Assembly: GCA_964023275.1 (NCBI GenBank)
Contig: OZ029916.1
Location: 11,338,607-11,402,606, forward strand
DNA: 64,000 nucleotides
DNA from: Norana najaformis
Taxonomy: Eukaryota > Annelida > Clitellata > Crassiclitellata > Hormogastridae
Direction of reading: 5' to 3'
In this document: one piece after another, positions 31,861 to 44,583 of the stretch
How positions within the stretch are numbered: the first letter of the stretch is position 1
How the letters are laid out: the number at the start of each line of letters is the position of its first letter
Translations under genes and position numbers: made by a program
Notes under the pieces: generated by a model
What the model was told of the DNA's origin: nothing
Databases searched by the model: none
Seen by the model: the letters and a program-made list of their open reading frames with translations, nothing else

Positions 31861-32790
31861 CAAAATGGAAATGCAAAACGATAGAAACTAAGTGCCAATA
31901 CTTTTTAAAAGCACCAATGGTCATTTGCCCCGGCAGTGAAGTTTGGAAAGCATTGACGCTTAATTTTTTAGTAATTCTGATGACAAATTTCTTTAGCGTC
32001 ATTTCAACAGAAACTAATCCGAGGCGCTCCAGACCTGACAACACAAAATCACGATCTAATGGAATTGTTTTAAGGCGCTCACGCAAGGAGGCAAAGGAAG
32101 GCGAAGGAGCTCATGTCGCAGGCTGCCACACAACTTATTCCAGAAAGATGAGAAGCTTCTATGGTACAAATGTGAAAGTTCAGTCCGGCGGGACAATCAG
32201 GTCGCCTTGCGCAGCAGAATGGAAGGATCTAGGGCCAGAGGTGGATGAGACCGAGATGCACAGGTCCTTGAGATAAGATGGAGCACAGCATGCATGACAA
32301 TTACGCGTAAGCACTGCGATCATAATTAGACTCAATGCGTTTTTACAAAGGTAGTCAGCGCAATTCCTGCCACGTGAAACTGGATATATACCATACCTAG
32401 ATATACCGCCGATCAGCCGAGCCACGGTATTTAAGCAGATTGCAGCTGGTTAACGCGGGAAAGAGTCTGACCTGCATAAAACTCATTGCCATAGTCAACC
32501 CTGGTGCACACATATACGTGTATCAGGGTCATGGCAGCTTATATTAGTGCGAAAGACAAATAACGAACAGCGTATTGTACGAATCTGACTCCGGTGACCC
32601 AAGCGTTCGACACGTTCGACATACACCCTTCACGTGCTCTGAGAAAGTCAATTTTTGGTCCAAAGTCACACCCAGATTAATCACCGTATCACTGCGCATG
32701 CCCGCGGCCATGTTGACCGCGTGGCTTTCTGTGTCATTTTGACAGATTATATCGTCTAGCGTGTTTGGAAACAAAACTGAGCGTCCTGGG
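31860..32790 (-). pseudogene. LINE reverse transcriptase C-terminal fragment
   Basis: On the minus strand: INLGVTLDQKLTFSEHVKGV near 32640-32700, APSYLKDLCISVSSTSG and RSFHSAAQGDLIVP near 32190-32290, and a terminal SLRERLKTI near 32060-32090. These correspond to the post-RT region and C-terminus of CR1-type LINEs (LGV.LD..LTF..H; PSYL.DL; R.LK). Frame changes separate the pieces. Its 5' side abuts an oppositely oriented LINE end at 32765. Confidence 0.65.
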
Positions 32791-33250
32791 CACATGTATC
32801 TTTAGCAGCATGTTATACGGGTGCGAAGCTTGGGTGATCACTAAAGATGTTGAAAGAAGAATATTGGCCTTTGAAAGAAAGTGTTTTAGGAAGATTCTGA
32901 AAATATCATGGATACAAAAAGTAAGCAATGAAGAACTGTACAGACGGATACATCATAAAGAAAACTTAATGCAAAAACTAATTCGAAGGAAATTAGGACT
33001 ATTTGGCCATATATGCAGAATGAACAATGATAGGAAAATCAAAACACTATTGTTTGGAATGATGGATGGGAGTAACAGAAGAGGACGACCGCACAGGGAA
33101 TGGGCGGACGACATAACTGAATGGTGTGGAACAACGCTTCAAGAGCTGAGCCACGCCGCACTGAACAGACAACAGTGGAAGAACATGGTGAAATGGCATC
33201 GGACACCTACGGGCGCTGAGCCCACGGTGCATGATGATGATGATGATGAG
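32765..33250 (+). pseudogene. RTE-like LINE C-terminus with (ATG)n tail
   Basis: An open frame of about 160 codons: LYGCEAWVITKDVERRILAF, KISWIQKVSNEELYRR, RRKLGLFGHICRMNNDRKI and RRGRPHREWADDITEW. This order is typical of the post-RT region of RTE-like retrotransposons (LYG.E.W.., R...L.W.D....E...R, K..L.GH..R, RGRP...W.DD). The frame ends in a run of GAT/ATG repeats at 33229-33250 that forms the 3' tail. The reverse transcriptase itself is missing. Confidence 0.75.
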
Positions 33251-33964
33251 CGTGACATAAGCTCAATAATTTTCTGCAGTTTCGTTGCTTTCTGTTGCCG
33301 AGTCTGCTTGTCGGAAGTATTTTTCCTTTCCAACACGGATTTACTGCAATTCGGACGGTTTCTTTGCCTGTTTTCGTGACCTTCTGTGCCTGGAAGAGTC
33401 CACCTACAGATGACTCTCGAGCCTCGGACCTTCAGACCACCTTAGGAACGGCTCCGACTGTCAGCCACGGAACGGTTCAACTAACTAACGGCTTAACAAC
33501 CTACCGGCCGGCGGGCGAGGAATACCTGTCCGTCCTGCGTATATCCTTCGGATCGGAGAATATCTGAACGCCGCGTCGCTTTCCATCTGCGAGGAACTGT
33601 TGGACAGTGGGACAATCGCGTGCCATCGGCGGCGGATCACATCGCCCATCGTCGTTTCCTCATCCTCGACGCTACGTGCTTCAGAAACTTCGGGACTTCA
33701 GAACAAGCCATCGACTTTTAACTCTAATTGGGAATCTGTTGGTAAGGCTTTGCCTGTATGCGCGGGCTTGCCACAGGTTACTCTTCTAGTTATCTGAGCA
33801 ATGTTTACTAATGGATGAATGCTCTGTTCTTAATGACATTTACTGTAACATTGCCAAGTCTAGCGCAGAGAGCGCCTCTGATTAATTTCTCTTGAAGGTA
33901 CGCCGTACAAATTTCTTATTACAATTACATTACAATACACATATATACGCACATATATAGACAA
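33251..33964. other. GC-richer segment, no gene assigned
   Basis: The part 33390-33720 is richer in CpG than its surroundings and has several overlapping frames on the plus strand, none with motifs I recognise. It could be unassigned transposon UTR or a host regulatory stretch. Confidence 0.4.
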
Positions 33965-34770
<806 letters not shown>

Positions 34771-36261
34771 CATATATATACACGTATATACATATATACA
34801 AATGTTAGACATATTTCATGGCAACTAGCTCTTTGAAACGGAGCTTGAAGGAAGAAAAGAGGGTAGGAAGACTTAATGAAAACACAGAACGTTGCTGCTA
34901 AACTGGGTGATAGAAAAAGGAGCGTCTTACTTCAGACAAGTAAAGAACAACCAGGCACACGACAGAGAAGAATGATGTCCCTGTGATTCAGCGACTGGTT
35001 TAAGGGCAGAGAATCGAACCGAAGTGGAGATGTTGATTATTTTGCCTTTATTTTGACTCTGGTCTGGAAACTATTCTGCATATACCATCAGCAAATTTGT
35101 CTCAGCTAATAATATGACCAGACTAATTCAAGTTAGAAACCAAATGTTTTGACAGTTTTTACTTCAGTGCACCATATATCTGTAAACAAATACTAACAAT
35201 ATATTAGGAAAGCCATGACACCAAATTAAATAAGCACTTCTCACGTATATGCAACGTTGGTATGGTCGGATTTTATTGATACACGCTTGATGTCCTTAGG
35301 CAAACACATCAAACGAGTGGAACTCACTCTTTTCTAAACTATTGTTCTGATATCGCACAAAATTTAGCACCAATCAATTTAATCAGTCAAATATATTCCT
35401 GAATGCCAGGAGAAACACGATATATTATGAGAAGCAACGCTCATGAAAACGCCTTCTCCCCGATCTATCGAGTGCCACCTGCCACGAATACCCATCGAGA
35501 ATTTAAAACCATTTTAATAAAATATATCAGCGGCCAGATGATACTCAGCCGTGGTCCCACGTGATTTCGTATACCCTGACAACCAGGCCAGTGCATACAT
35601 AATGCATATATAGACCTATATCGCATCACACAAAATATCAATATAACCTATTGCACATATACGTGTATATATATATATATATATATATATTTGTGTGTTT
35701 GATGAACGTTTGCTCTCGGTGCATCGTTCGGGTCTTTCCATGCGCCGCCCCAGTAGCATCATCATCAGCTTTCAACTCTATTTCCCCCGTGAATTTCATA
35801 TCACGGCTTGCTGCTGAATCTGATCGTCAGGTCTGACAGCAATGAAAAATTAATTTCGTTAGAGATTAATTATTAAATTATATAGTAGGTCATGCTTGCA
35901 CATAGGAGATGCAGACATAGGTCTAACCCATACTTAGGTCTATATAGCCTATAGTAGGCCTAATTGTACTTATGCACAGGATTCGATTGGTGGTCGAAAC
36001 TGGGGGCGCAAAACTTATAGGAGGTTCAAAGAGCAACTCTCCGTGAGATTAACTGGTGCCGATGCCGACTGTTAGAATACGAAAGACTATGGTATTTTGG
36101 GGTGTTTATTATGGCTCTGGTCAAAGAATTATCCTGCAGTTATTCTGAAGAAGGTTGTCGACGACCTTCCGAAGTTGTCAATCGAGCAAGCTTCGAACTG
36201 TCAAGTAGCCCGATTTGTAGCGTAGCTTTAACTCAAGAGAAGACATACAGTCTTTTTTGTA
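34771..36261. other. No gene seen
   Basis: AT-rich sequence with a TA microsatellite at about 35662-35692 and short frames lacking motifs. The ATATATAC-type runs at 34752-34800 are simple sequence following the LINE tail. Confidence 0.45.
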
Positions 36262-36492
36262 TATGATGATGACGATGATGATGATGCTGTGATGATGATG
36301 AGTTCTCTGCCCGAAGGCAGGTCCACTGCCTTTATGCTATCCGGGGATGAGTGAGGTGGCTTCCCATTGCTTTTCTCACAGACAACTGTAGGTGAGCAAC
36401 TTGTCCAAGGTCGCTACGCAGCGGCTTGAGGTAGATTCGAACCAGCGACTCTCCTGTTACAAGGCACCGACCATACCACTAGACAAGCGCGT
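36262..36492 (-). mobile_element. tRNA-derived SINE with (ATC)n tail
   Basis: Read on the minus strand it begins near 36492 with a tRNA-like head: an A-box-like TTGTCTAGTGGTAT and a B-box-like GGTTCGAATCTACC near 36430-36445. A body follows with ACCTTGGACAAGTTGCTCACC, a phrase reminiscent of the CORE/MIR domain, then GGACCTGCCTTCGGGCAG, and ends in CATCATCATC repeats (36262-36309). The same 3' end is present at 38274-38345 on the plus strand. The head and tail make this a likely full-length copy. Confidence 0.7.
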
Positions 36493-37170
36493 CCCACTAG
36501 TTTTGTGTATACAACTGAATAAATGAAAAGTTCGAAGACAACAGTTCTTGAACGTCAACGCACAGCTGCTAAACGCACGAATCTATCAATGTAATTCAAA
36601 CTACCAACTGAGTGTACGACAGGCGCAACGTTACAAAATCTTTACGCACAATCTTAGCAATGCATCCGTTGTCGCTTAAATATACTGCTTCTCGGCAAGT
36701 CGGCAGGCAACCCGACATCCCTTCCGATACTGCGCAATCGTGGGTTTTTCCTAAAACCCGGTGACTTATCACAATGAAGGCTTGCCTTTTTCCCGCGCGA
36801 GAGCCCACGCGATAAAATGCTCGTCTTGGAAAAGTTTAACAATCCAAGAATATAGAGCAAGGTTCATTGAGGCAAAGATGAAACCTTTACGTTGTTTAAT
36901 GCAAGGTTGCAAAATATATTCAAGTGCTATGTCCGTAGCATACAGGTAAAAAAGTTTACGAGATAATGTATGATTTGATGGGTGCAGATAGTTTGAAAGA
37001 AGCATTGCTACCAGGACCATTACAATTTATGTTATCTAAAGAGGGAACAAAGTGTTGTCTCCTCTGATTTAACTGCAGATTTATCCATATAAACAATCAC
37101 ACTGGATTTGGTATTCCACCTAAAACTGGTTATGAGAAAATGGAAACAGACAAATACCAGTAACCAGAGA
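36493..37170. other. No gene seen
   Basis: Short overlapping frames without motifs, mixed composition. Nothing assignable was found between the SINE and the microsatellite. Confidence 0.4.
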
Positions 37171-37181
37171 GAATGGCACAT

Positions 37182-37183
37182 GC

Positions 37184-37215
<32 letters not shown>

Positions 37216-37275
37216 GTTGTTGTTGTTGTTGTTGTTGTTGTTTTGTTGTTGTTGTTATTGTTATTATTGTTGTTG

Positions 37276-37331
<56 letters not shown>

Positions 37332-37366
37332 GTTATTGTTGTTATTATTATTATTGTTGTTATTTT
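37182..37366 (+). repeat. TTA/TTG trinucleotide microsatellite, about 185 bp
   Basis: A long run alternating blocks of TTA and TTG. It abuts the 3' end of an RLE-type LINE on the minus strand, whose natural tail is TAA-type, so the array is best read as an expanded LINE tail. Poly-Leu, poly-Ile and poly-Tyr frames across it are meaningless. Confidence 0.95.
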
Positions 37367-37500
37367 ACCCGAGGTACTTATGATCCCTCAGGATTTCAGA
37401 AATTAGGGACTGCGTTGTTCTGAGATGGCTAATCTTCGTCGATGTCGTGCTCAATGTCAAAACTGCTGTGAAAAGCGATTGCGTTGAAACGTTATTATTA
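37367..37500 (-). mobile_element. RLE-type LINE 3' end
   Basis: Matches the 3' end at 4620-4740 and 56624-56700: on the plus strand TACCCGAGGTA.TTATGATCCCTCAGG, GGGACTGCGTTGTTCTGAGATGGC and CTTCGTCGATGTC. A 5'-truncated insertion of about 130 bp. Confidence 0.75.
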
Positions 37501-38860
37501 TTAATTAGAAACTTCAATAGCACCACTCTCTAATGCGCAAAGCATCAACCGATGGTGCATCAAATTTAAGCCGCATTCAGGTCAATATCCAGAAGGTCAG
37601 TCCGCTGAAACAGAGAGGCAGCCTACGGCGGATAAGCCAAATGGAAAAGGCGCGTCTTAAGTTGAGATCCGAATGACACAAGAGAATGAGCATAACGCAC
37701 AGACGCAGGAAGATAATTCCAAAATGTAGGTCCAGCAACCGAAAAAGCTCGTTCACCAAGAACAGTTCCTGTTTTTGGCACAATAAAAGAAAGGCATTCA
37801 GATGATCTGGTTGCATGATGATATATTTGAAGAATGAGCACTGATTTTAAGTATTGCGGTTGGCCAGAGTTCAGTGTTTTATAACTGTTAGCACCAATTT
37901 AGAACAAATTATTTGCTGAACAGGAAGCCAATGCTAAGGTTTAAGTACATGGGTTATATGCTTATATTTTGACGTATCAGTCATGGATCTAGTCAAAGAG
38001 TTCAGAACTCTGAAGTTTCTACATGTTTGATTTTGTGATACCAGTAAGAAGCGAGTTATAGTAATCAAGGCGACTGGAGACTAATGCGTTTGCCAGTGAT
38101 ATCCTTGATGACATGAGGACATAACGCCCAATTCTGCGTATGTCACGAATATGCATCCTTGACGACTTACCAATGCCAGTTATGTAGAGGGTGAGAGACA
38201 TAGTAGAATAAAAAAACAATGCCCAAGTTATGAGCACCATCAACCAACTCAACTAGTGAATTGCCCAGCTTTAAAGATAAAGTTCATCCCCGGGATGAAC
38301 TAAGGCCAATGGACCTGCCTTCGGGCAGAAAACTCATCATCATCACAAAGATTTAAGCCATTTAAACTTCTTAAGCTGCTGTGGAATAACCTGTAGTAGA
38401 AATTCAGTTTTTTATGGGTTAAGAAAGAGTTTATTAGTCGCCATCCAGGAAAGCACTTCCTCAAAGGCAGTGGACAACAGCTGCACAGACGAAAAACTAG
38501 ACAAACTGTCAAAAGAAGTGTGAATTTGAGCATAGAAATGATATCCCAGTGAATGATTGTCCACTGTTGTCCCTAACAGAGTGGTGTATAATGTAAACCA
38601 AAGAGGACCAACCACAGAACTTGTTGGAACACCACAGGTCAACAAAGCACTTGACGAATAATTACCATTTACAGTATATATACTGACTGAGCGCGTTGAC
38701 TGAGATAAGTAGCAAGTCAATTAAGGGCAGGACCAGAAACCCCAAACTAATGCTGGAGACGATGCAAAAGAACAGAGTGGTCCACCGATCAAAAGCAGCA
38801 GACGGAAGAACAAGTGCTGTCACCCTACCCTTATCCATGGAGCACATGACGTCATTATGC
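37500..38860 (-). mobile_element. LINE copy (family of 23876-24600) interrupted by a SINE end
   Basis: On the minus strand: DKGRVTALVL and SAAFDRWTTL at about 38770-38840, a palm region with SSVVGPLWF and a degraded active site near 38520-38560, LSWMATNKLFLNP near 38412-38450, HIRDIRRIGRYVLMSSRISL and ALVSSRLDYYNSLLTGITK near 38030-38160, and a C-terminus VLGERAFSVAGPTFWNYLPA near 37690-37760. Frames are broken repeatedly. A 72-bp SINE 3' end sits inside at 38274-38345. Confidence 0.75.
38274..38345 (+). mobile_element. SINE 3'-end fragment
   Basis: Contains GGACCTGCCTTCGGGCAG followed by AAAACTCATCATCATCA, the same 3' end as the SINE at 36262-36492 but on the other strand. It lies inside a minus-strand LINE, so it inserted after that LINE. 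Confidence 0.65.
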
Positions 38861-39690
38861 TACGAATAAGGGGAAGTCGGTTGCTCGAAGATCGATCATT
38901 GGCAACTACGAAAGATTGTCGACATTTATCTGGTGACCAGGGCGGTGGGATTCGCGTATCCCTGAGTCACGAAGGGACTGGTGAACGAAATTCAACGAAA
39001 GAATCCGACACTGGTGGACGATTTCAGCCAACAACACAGAGAGGAAAGAAAGGTTAGAGATAGGTCGATAGTTAGAGATTTCAAGGCTGGGGTCAAGGCT
39101 GTGTTGGAGCAGCTGAAGAAGAAGATGCGTGCGGAAGATATGATTGAACTTTGATTATTTTTAGAACACATTTCAGTTATAGTACGTGGATTTTAATACA
39201 TTATTAGGCACGAAGACTCGTATGTTTATTCTTGTGAACGCTAGGCTAGCAATCGGGCGAATCTGTTGGATTCGAAGCTCGATTCGCTACTTCGAAGAGT
39301 CGTATGGAGTAGGCTATAAGCTCGATCTACACGAACGTTTTCATGTCGATTCTGAACGTAACTGACGTTAGTGAAGTTCGGTCGAGATTCGTTCAGTATG
39401 ATAATTGTTTGCAAGTGGATTTGACGTAGATTTATTTTAGTCGATGGTCGCTTTTTAAGTCAAAATCGTAATAAACTCGCAGTCAAAATCATAATCCGTT
39501 GGAGAAGCTGGGTTGAATTCCGAAAAAATGATATAGATGATATATTAGTCCGATATATTAGTCCGATATATATAGATATACTGGACAGTTGTCCTGCCTC
39601 AAGTGATTACAGGCGTAACTTTGGCGAAATCTAGTAGGTGGCCCACTTGAAAAACAATCAGACATGTTCAGCGTTTTCTCATTCAGTCAG
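38861..39690. other. No gene seen
   Basis: The first 200 bp may be a scrambled continuation of the LINE. The rest has repeated TCGA-rich words near 39230-39420 and no motif-bearing frame. Confidence 0.4.
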
Positions 39691-39765
39691 TCATGGTCGA
39701 TAGTCTAGTGGTTAGCATGCTGCATTGTCCACCCAGAGGTCGGGGTTCAATTCCCCGCCATGGCA
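39691..39765 (+). tRNA. tRNA-Asp-like sequence, probably a SINE head
   Basis: The sequence has an acceptor-like pair (TCATGGT with GCCATGG), an A box TAGTCTAGTGG, an anticodon-loop-like TTGTCCA with GTC, and a perfect T arm CGGGGTTCAATTCCCCG containing the B box. The anticodon stem has two mismatches and there are about two extra bases before the D arm, so it would fold poorly as a true tRNA. The following 100 bp (TCTGTACCACTAGCACCCTC, then ATAAATGAGTACATGACC) looks like a SINE body. Pol III transcription is plausible; a functional tRNA is not. Confidence 0.5.
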
Positions 39766-40225
39766 GAACAATATTTAAAGATTTCTGTACCACTAGCACC
39801 CTCAGCGAACTCGATTATAAATGAGTACATGACCGTACACAGTCGATGGGAAGTTCAGATGGCGAGGGAGAGGACTGGTCATATGTCCTCATATCCTCTA
39901 AGAAAGCGAAATCGCTAACACTTCATATCTGTTGTTGCGTTTTAAGGTTAGGTAAAGGACTGTTCGGTAAAGGACTGTTCTTCCTCTTTCTTTCATTCAT
40001 TCATTCACATGAGTGGTCGGGCTGGCAGCGCTGTCAACATGGCACTATGTCAGCTATATTAAAGGAAAATAAAATGATATGTATTCTAGACGTGTCGGAA
40101 TACGTGTATTGCAAATGTACTGATTGTCTTGATGCGCCTTCTTTACCACTCCTGCTCTTCCTCCTTTTAGATTATCTGGCTCCTATTTTGGGTCTCACTA
40201 TCTTCTTCACGTTCATCCCGCTCCG

Positions 40226-40228
<3 letters not shown>
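39766..40228. other. SINE body candidate, then unassigned sequence
   Basis: The first 100 bp probably belong to the tRNA-headed SINE. The rest contains a plus-strand frame without recognised motifs. Confidence 0.35.
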
Positions 40229-40293
<65 letters not shown>

Positions 40294-40303
40294 CTATCTC
40301 TCA
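40229..40303 (+). repeat. (TC)n followed by (TATC)n microsatellite
   Basis: About 48 bp of TC dinucleotides run into about 26 bp of TATC units. A compound simple repeat; frames across it give Ser-Leu runs only. Confidence 0.95.
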
Positions 40304-41036
40304 TTGCTACTTATGCTCCACCTCTCCTGCTTCATAAGATCCTCGTCCTGTGTTTACTTCCATTCCTTCTCGAGCTCTGTCCGTCATCTTCCTGCTCCTC
40401 CTGTCTTCTCCTCTTCATCCTATTCTCGTTGTAGGACACTAGTTGACTCAAACTTAACCATTTGGCTGCAGGTGAGAATGACGCTTTTATTGGTGCTACG
40501 TCCAAGCAATCGACAGCCAATCACACAAACCCCACTGCGCGTTTGACACGTGCCAGCCAGCACGTGACCCGCGCATGCACAAACAAATAAATATCTCGAT
40601 GACTTGTGGAAATTTCCTATACAAACGCTCGCTTTAAACTAACTTGCTGACTAAGCAGCGCGATACACAAAGACGTATATTCACGACATGACAGGTAGAG
40701 ATAGGCAAATGGAATGAGATACAGCAGTATACTGAACATTCTCATGATATGTATGGTAGACGAGTTGTTTTGTATTTGGAAGTGCAACTGCTGAATTAGA
40801 TCATCAGCAAACATGCATAGCATTCAGGTTGTTACGCATAATGCATAAGATATGCACACAGACGTAAGTTTGCGCGTGTATAGATATATACAATATGCCT
40901 GTGGAGTTACCATCTGAAGTGGCTACGCTGTCGAAGCGCGAACGATGGTGGGTGGGGTACCTCACAACTCAACGGAATTTCTTACTAAAATCATGCATTA
41001 AATATCAGACAAGCCAAAAGAAATCTGCACCACCCC
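40304..41036. other. No gene seen
   Basis: Mixed sequence with small frames on both strands, none recognised. Confidence 0.4.
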
Positions 41037-41073
41037 GTTTATATATATATAATATATATATATATATACATTA
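41037..41073 (+). repeat. TA-rich microsatellite
   Basis: Two short TA runs separated by an AATA interruption. Confidence 0.85.
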
Positions 41074-41212
41074 TACATACATGTTACATTCTTTCATTCA
41101 TCTAGTTTTTGCTTTCTTGTCTCCCCATATTTCTGCCTTCCTTCTGAACTTTCATTTGTTGTTTCTGAATGAAAGGGTGGACAAACTATTCAACAAAAGA
41201 ACAAAAGAGTCA

Positions 41213-41330
41213 GTCACTCCTCAGTCAGTCAGTCAGTCTGTCTATCAGTCAGTTAGTCTGTCTATCAGTCAGTCAGTCAGTCTGTCTATCAGTCAGTCAG
41301 TCAGTCTGTCTATCAGTCTGTCAGTCGCTG
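41213..41330 (+). repeat. CAGT/CTGTCTAT minisatellite
   Basis: Repeated blocks of several CAGT units followed by CTGTCTAT, with block length of about 24-28 bp and at least four blocks. A degenerate low-order repeat. Confidence 0.85.
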
Positions 41331-44300
41331 GCTCACTCACAGGATGATTTGAAAGCATGTCACATGCATAGCCTTAGGTGAGCATTGCATTTCTGCTAAA
41401 TTTGCGTCTCAGCTGAAAGATCCGTTGAATCCAGTGTCAGGATCTTTTATAAGACTATCCCATTTCGCATCCAGGTATACGATGATGCCCTCATTTGATT
41501 TAGTGGCTAGCCACTTAGTTTGGCCCCAAACCGGTTCGGCAGAGGTAATAGAAATTCTGAAGAAAAAAGCTACAATAAATTGGCTGTTAAAGGAAATGAA
41601 GAAGAAAAATATGGAAAAAAAGGGAATGGTCGCGAGAAAATGTGGGGCAAAAGTGTGGCAAAAGAGAATGGGCAAAAGGAACAAGAGAAGCTGAGAAATC
41701 AAAAATTAAAGGAAAAGAGAGCGAAAAGATAAGGAAATTGGGAAAAGATCCAGGGAAACCTAGGGATGCCGGCTGAAAATGCGAATGACTAAAAGAAAAA
41801 AGGTCATGAAAAATTTTGGTGACTTTAAACCTCTAAAATACAACACTTCTTGACCATAGTGAATTTGCCCATCTCCTTTCCGATTTCTGGATCCGCCAAT
41901 GATCATGCATTAATTACTGTTTGTATCTAGGCTTTACAGAGAGATATGAAATGTTGCATCTAGACTAAATTAAAAATCAGTATTGCTCTGTGTCTATGAA
42001 GCGAAAAGGTAGCGGTAATTTATCGTCTTTCAGCTAAGAACTAAAATTCTCTCTTTATGGTACGTACCAGTGTTTCTTGTTGCTAGTTATGCATGAAAGT
42101 AACAGTGGAACTAAAATCGAGTGGGTCTTTTAAACAATCCACAGCACTATTTATCTACTTCCCGTTATAAAGCAGGCAGCAGCACTCCACAGCACAGCGC
42201 CGACATCATCTGCTATCCAAGCGATAGACTGGACTGTGACAGAGGCGAGGTGATGCAGCTGCGGCTGGTGTTGGTGGCGGATGCAGACTTCATCAAAAGC
42301 TGCTGCTACCATCCTTTGATTCGGTTCATTCGGCGGCTGGCGGTCGGTTGGTCGGCGCCCTTCTAATGTTTCCGTCGTTTCCAATTAGCAGGTGACGGCC
42401 AGCCTCGAAGGACCCATCCGGTGTGTATACGCGTCGTTCGTCTCCACCCGGCCCTAACCCTCAGTCAAAATCCCTTCACGCGACTTTGGCTTTAGACGAT
42501 CAAACAAAATGCCATACAGCTTTCGTCGCGCGATCTTTCTAGGCGCCATCTTGCAGTATATTCCAGAGTAAAACTACCAAATGTACATAGTCAAGGTTAG
42601 GTAAATTCAAATCTTTTATTGGGAAATTTTAGACTACGCATTGCGCAGTTCACAAGCACACACCATTAGCTAATGCTCCCGTGTGGCGACTGATCTCCTC
42701 GTGCTGCAGATATCTACGTATTCAGTTTTGGTGTATGTGCTCTGCTTGTTTATTATGTGAAGCGCTGAGGAGAAGAACAAACAACAGACTAGCTATTTGT
42801 ATAGAGACCTCTACTCATTCACGTGGGGTAGTTACAAAATTATCTGGCTTATTTATTTGAAATATTTTTTACAAAAGGGAACATGATTCTCGTCAAGTCT
42901 TTAAGCGACCTACCCAATTCAGCTTATAATTTATGAAAAAACACAAGAAATTTAGCCTCAGCTCTTACTACAGGTAATAGTACATGTACTTGAAAATACG
43001 TAGTCCCGAATTTCCTTCATCAAACAGAAGCCCCAGATAAAATGACTTCGCAATTTTCATAGTTTACATTGTTTGGAGAATTGAGTAACTCGTGACCATC
43101 TGTTATAAACAGTCGTGTCTACTCCATCACCATGCCTAAGTTCGGAGAGAAATTAACTAGTAGGTCATGTGCAGTGTGCAGCGAGCGGTCAACACGTGCG
43201 GCTGACGTAGTAAATATGTGTTGACGCAGGAGAAGAGTAATGTGGTCGTTAATCTTCTGAGGCCAGAGAGATGCACATTTATGCTGCTATTTGGCTGTTG
43301 ATTGCGGCGGCTAGAGAGTAGCACGTCCAGTGAGGAAGCTATTGTTTTCCTTGCACATCTGGCATCCACTGTCCCAGCGAAACAATCGGCCACAACCGCT
43401 CTGTCACACTGCGAGTCAGAATAATAAACCTTCTACCGATTTACAATTTGGGACGCGGAATAAATTTATCACCAGTCGCAACCTGTTTTCTTGATAGCCG
43501 TAAAATATGAATGAATATGCCATAGCCGTTGCTTCGCGGAGATCGACTACAACTTGTTCCCACCTCGTTTAGCTACCGCCCTGAATCACCACTTTCCACT
43601 ATACACCATGTTCCATGTGGGTTAAAGATTTTCCACCGGTTGCCTCTTCTGAGACCTGCACTAGCTTCGAAGTCATTCTCAGTTCAGCTTTGTTTATTTC
43701 GAGGTACGTTCATTGTCTTCGCCACCTATAGACCCGGGTCGCTAACTCCATGTTGAATATTCAGCCACAAGTTTCGTTTGAAGCCCTGGCCTGTATTATA
43801 GCCATCTGGTCTTGATGAGTGATCCGAACATCGGCAGAAATGTCGCTCTACTTCCGGTGCTCTGAACATGGATGAGTTTTAGATCAAGCATAAGTCATTG
43901 GAAGATTATGCTTTGAATAATCGCGCCGATTTACATGACCGGAAGACGACACATGTCCCAAGAATTCGAGGCTATCTTCGACGAGTCAATCGCCCGGATT
44001 TTTTACACTAGGCTCAGCACAGTTGAATCAATCATAACACGCAAAATCTACGTGCAACAAGGAGCTAAACAATTCCTGCTCGTCATGAGTTTTATGTGAG
44101 AAACCAGAAAAAATCTCGTTTCCTTTTCACACAAAGCATGCAGTCACATCAATGAAGATACCTGACGATATCGTGATGACTTAAGCAAGGAAGGAAGACC
44201 CATCCCCAAAAGTTATAAAGAACATTCAAATGGGAAGTCCTACACAGCCGGCAGAATGAAACAAAGGCCAAGAAGACAGCAAAGGTAAAGTTGTATCTCC

Positions 44301-44583
44301 ACCGGACCCACAACTAACGGGAAGACCGAAATAAACAGTTTAACCCAAATAAATTCCTAATAAAGGTTGTTGATGTATACTCTAGTGATATATAATCCGG
44401 CTGTGTTATGCTTACAGACATCTCCTGTATAATCCAGTGATTTGTATACCCTTCCTCTGTACTACGGGATTATTGACATTAACTACGGATCTGTCCGTCG
44501 GCTGCAGAAGCCTGATGCTGCTGAGCTATGTCACATAAAGATTGAATGCATTTATTTTCGAAGACATTTCAACCTCAAAAACT
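41331..44583. other. No gene seen over about 3.2 kb
   Basis: Longest frames are under 100 codons, basic or hydrophobic by composition, and carry no motif I recognise. 41430-41740 is purine-rich on the plus strand. 42160-42500 is richer in CpG. No repeat family seen elsewhere in the window was recognised here. A host gene with small exons could be hidden. Confidence 0.4.

Noticed and set aside
37108-37423. Poly-Leu, poly-Ile, poly-Tyr and poly-Cys frames
   Set aside because: Translations of the TTA/TTG microsatellite.
39846-40337. 163-codon plus-strand frame
   Set aside because: Runs through TC and TATC repeats and has no motif; its hydrophobic look is compositional.
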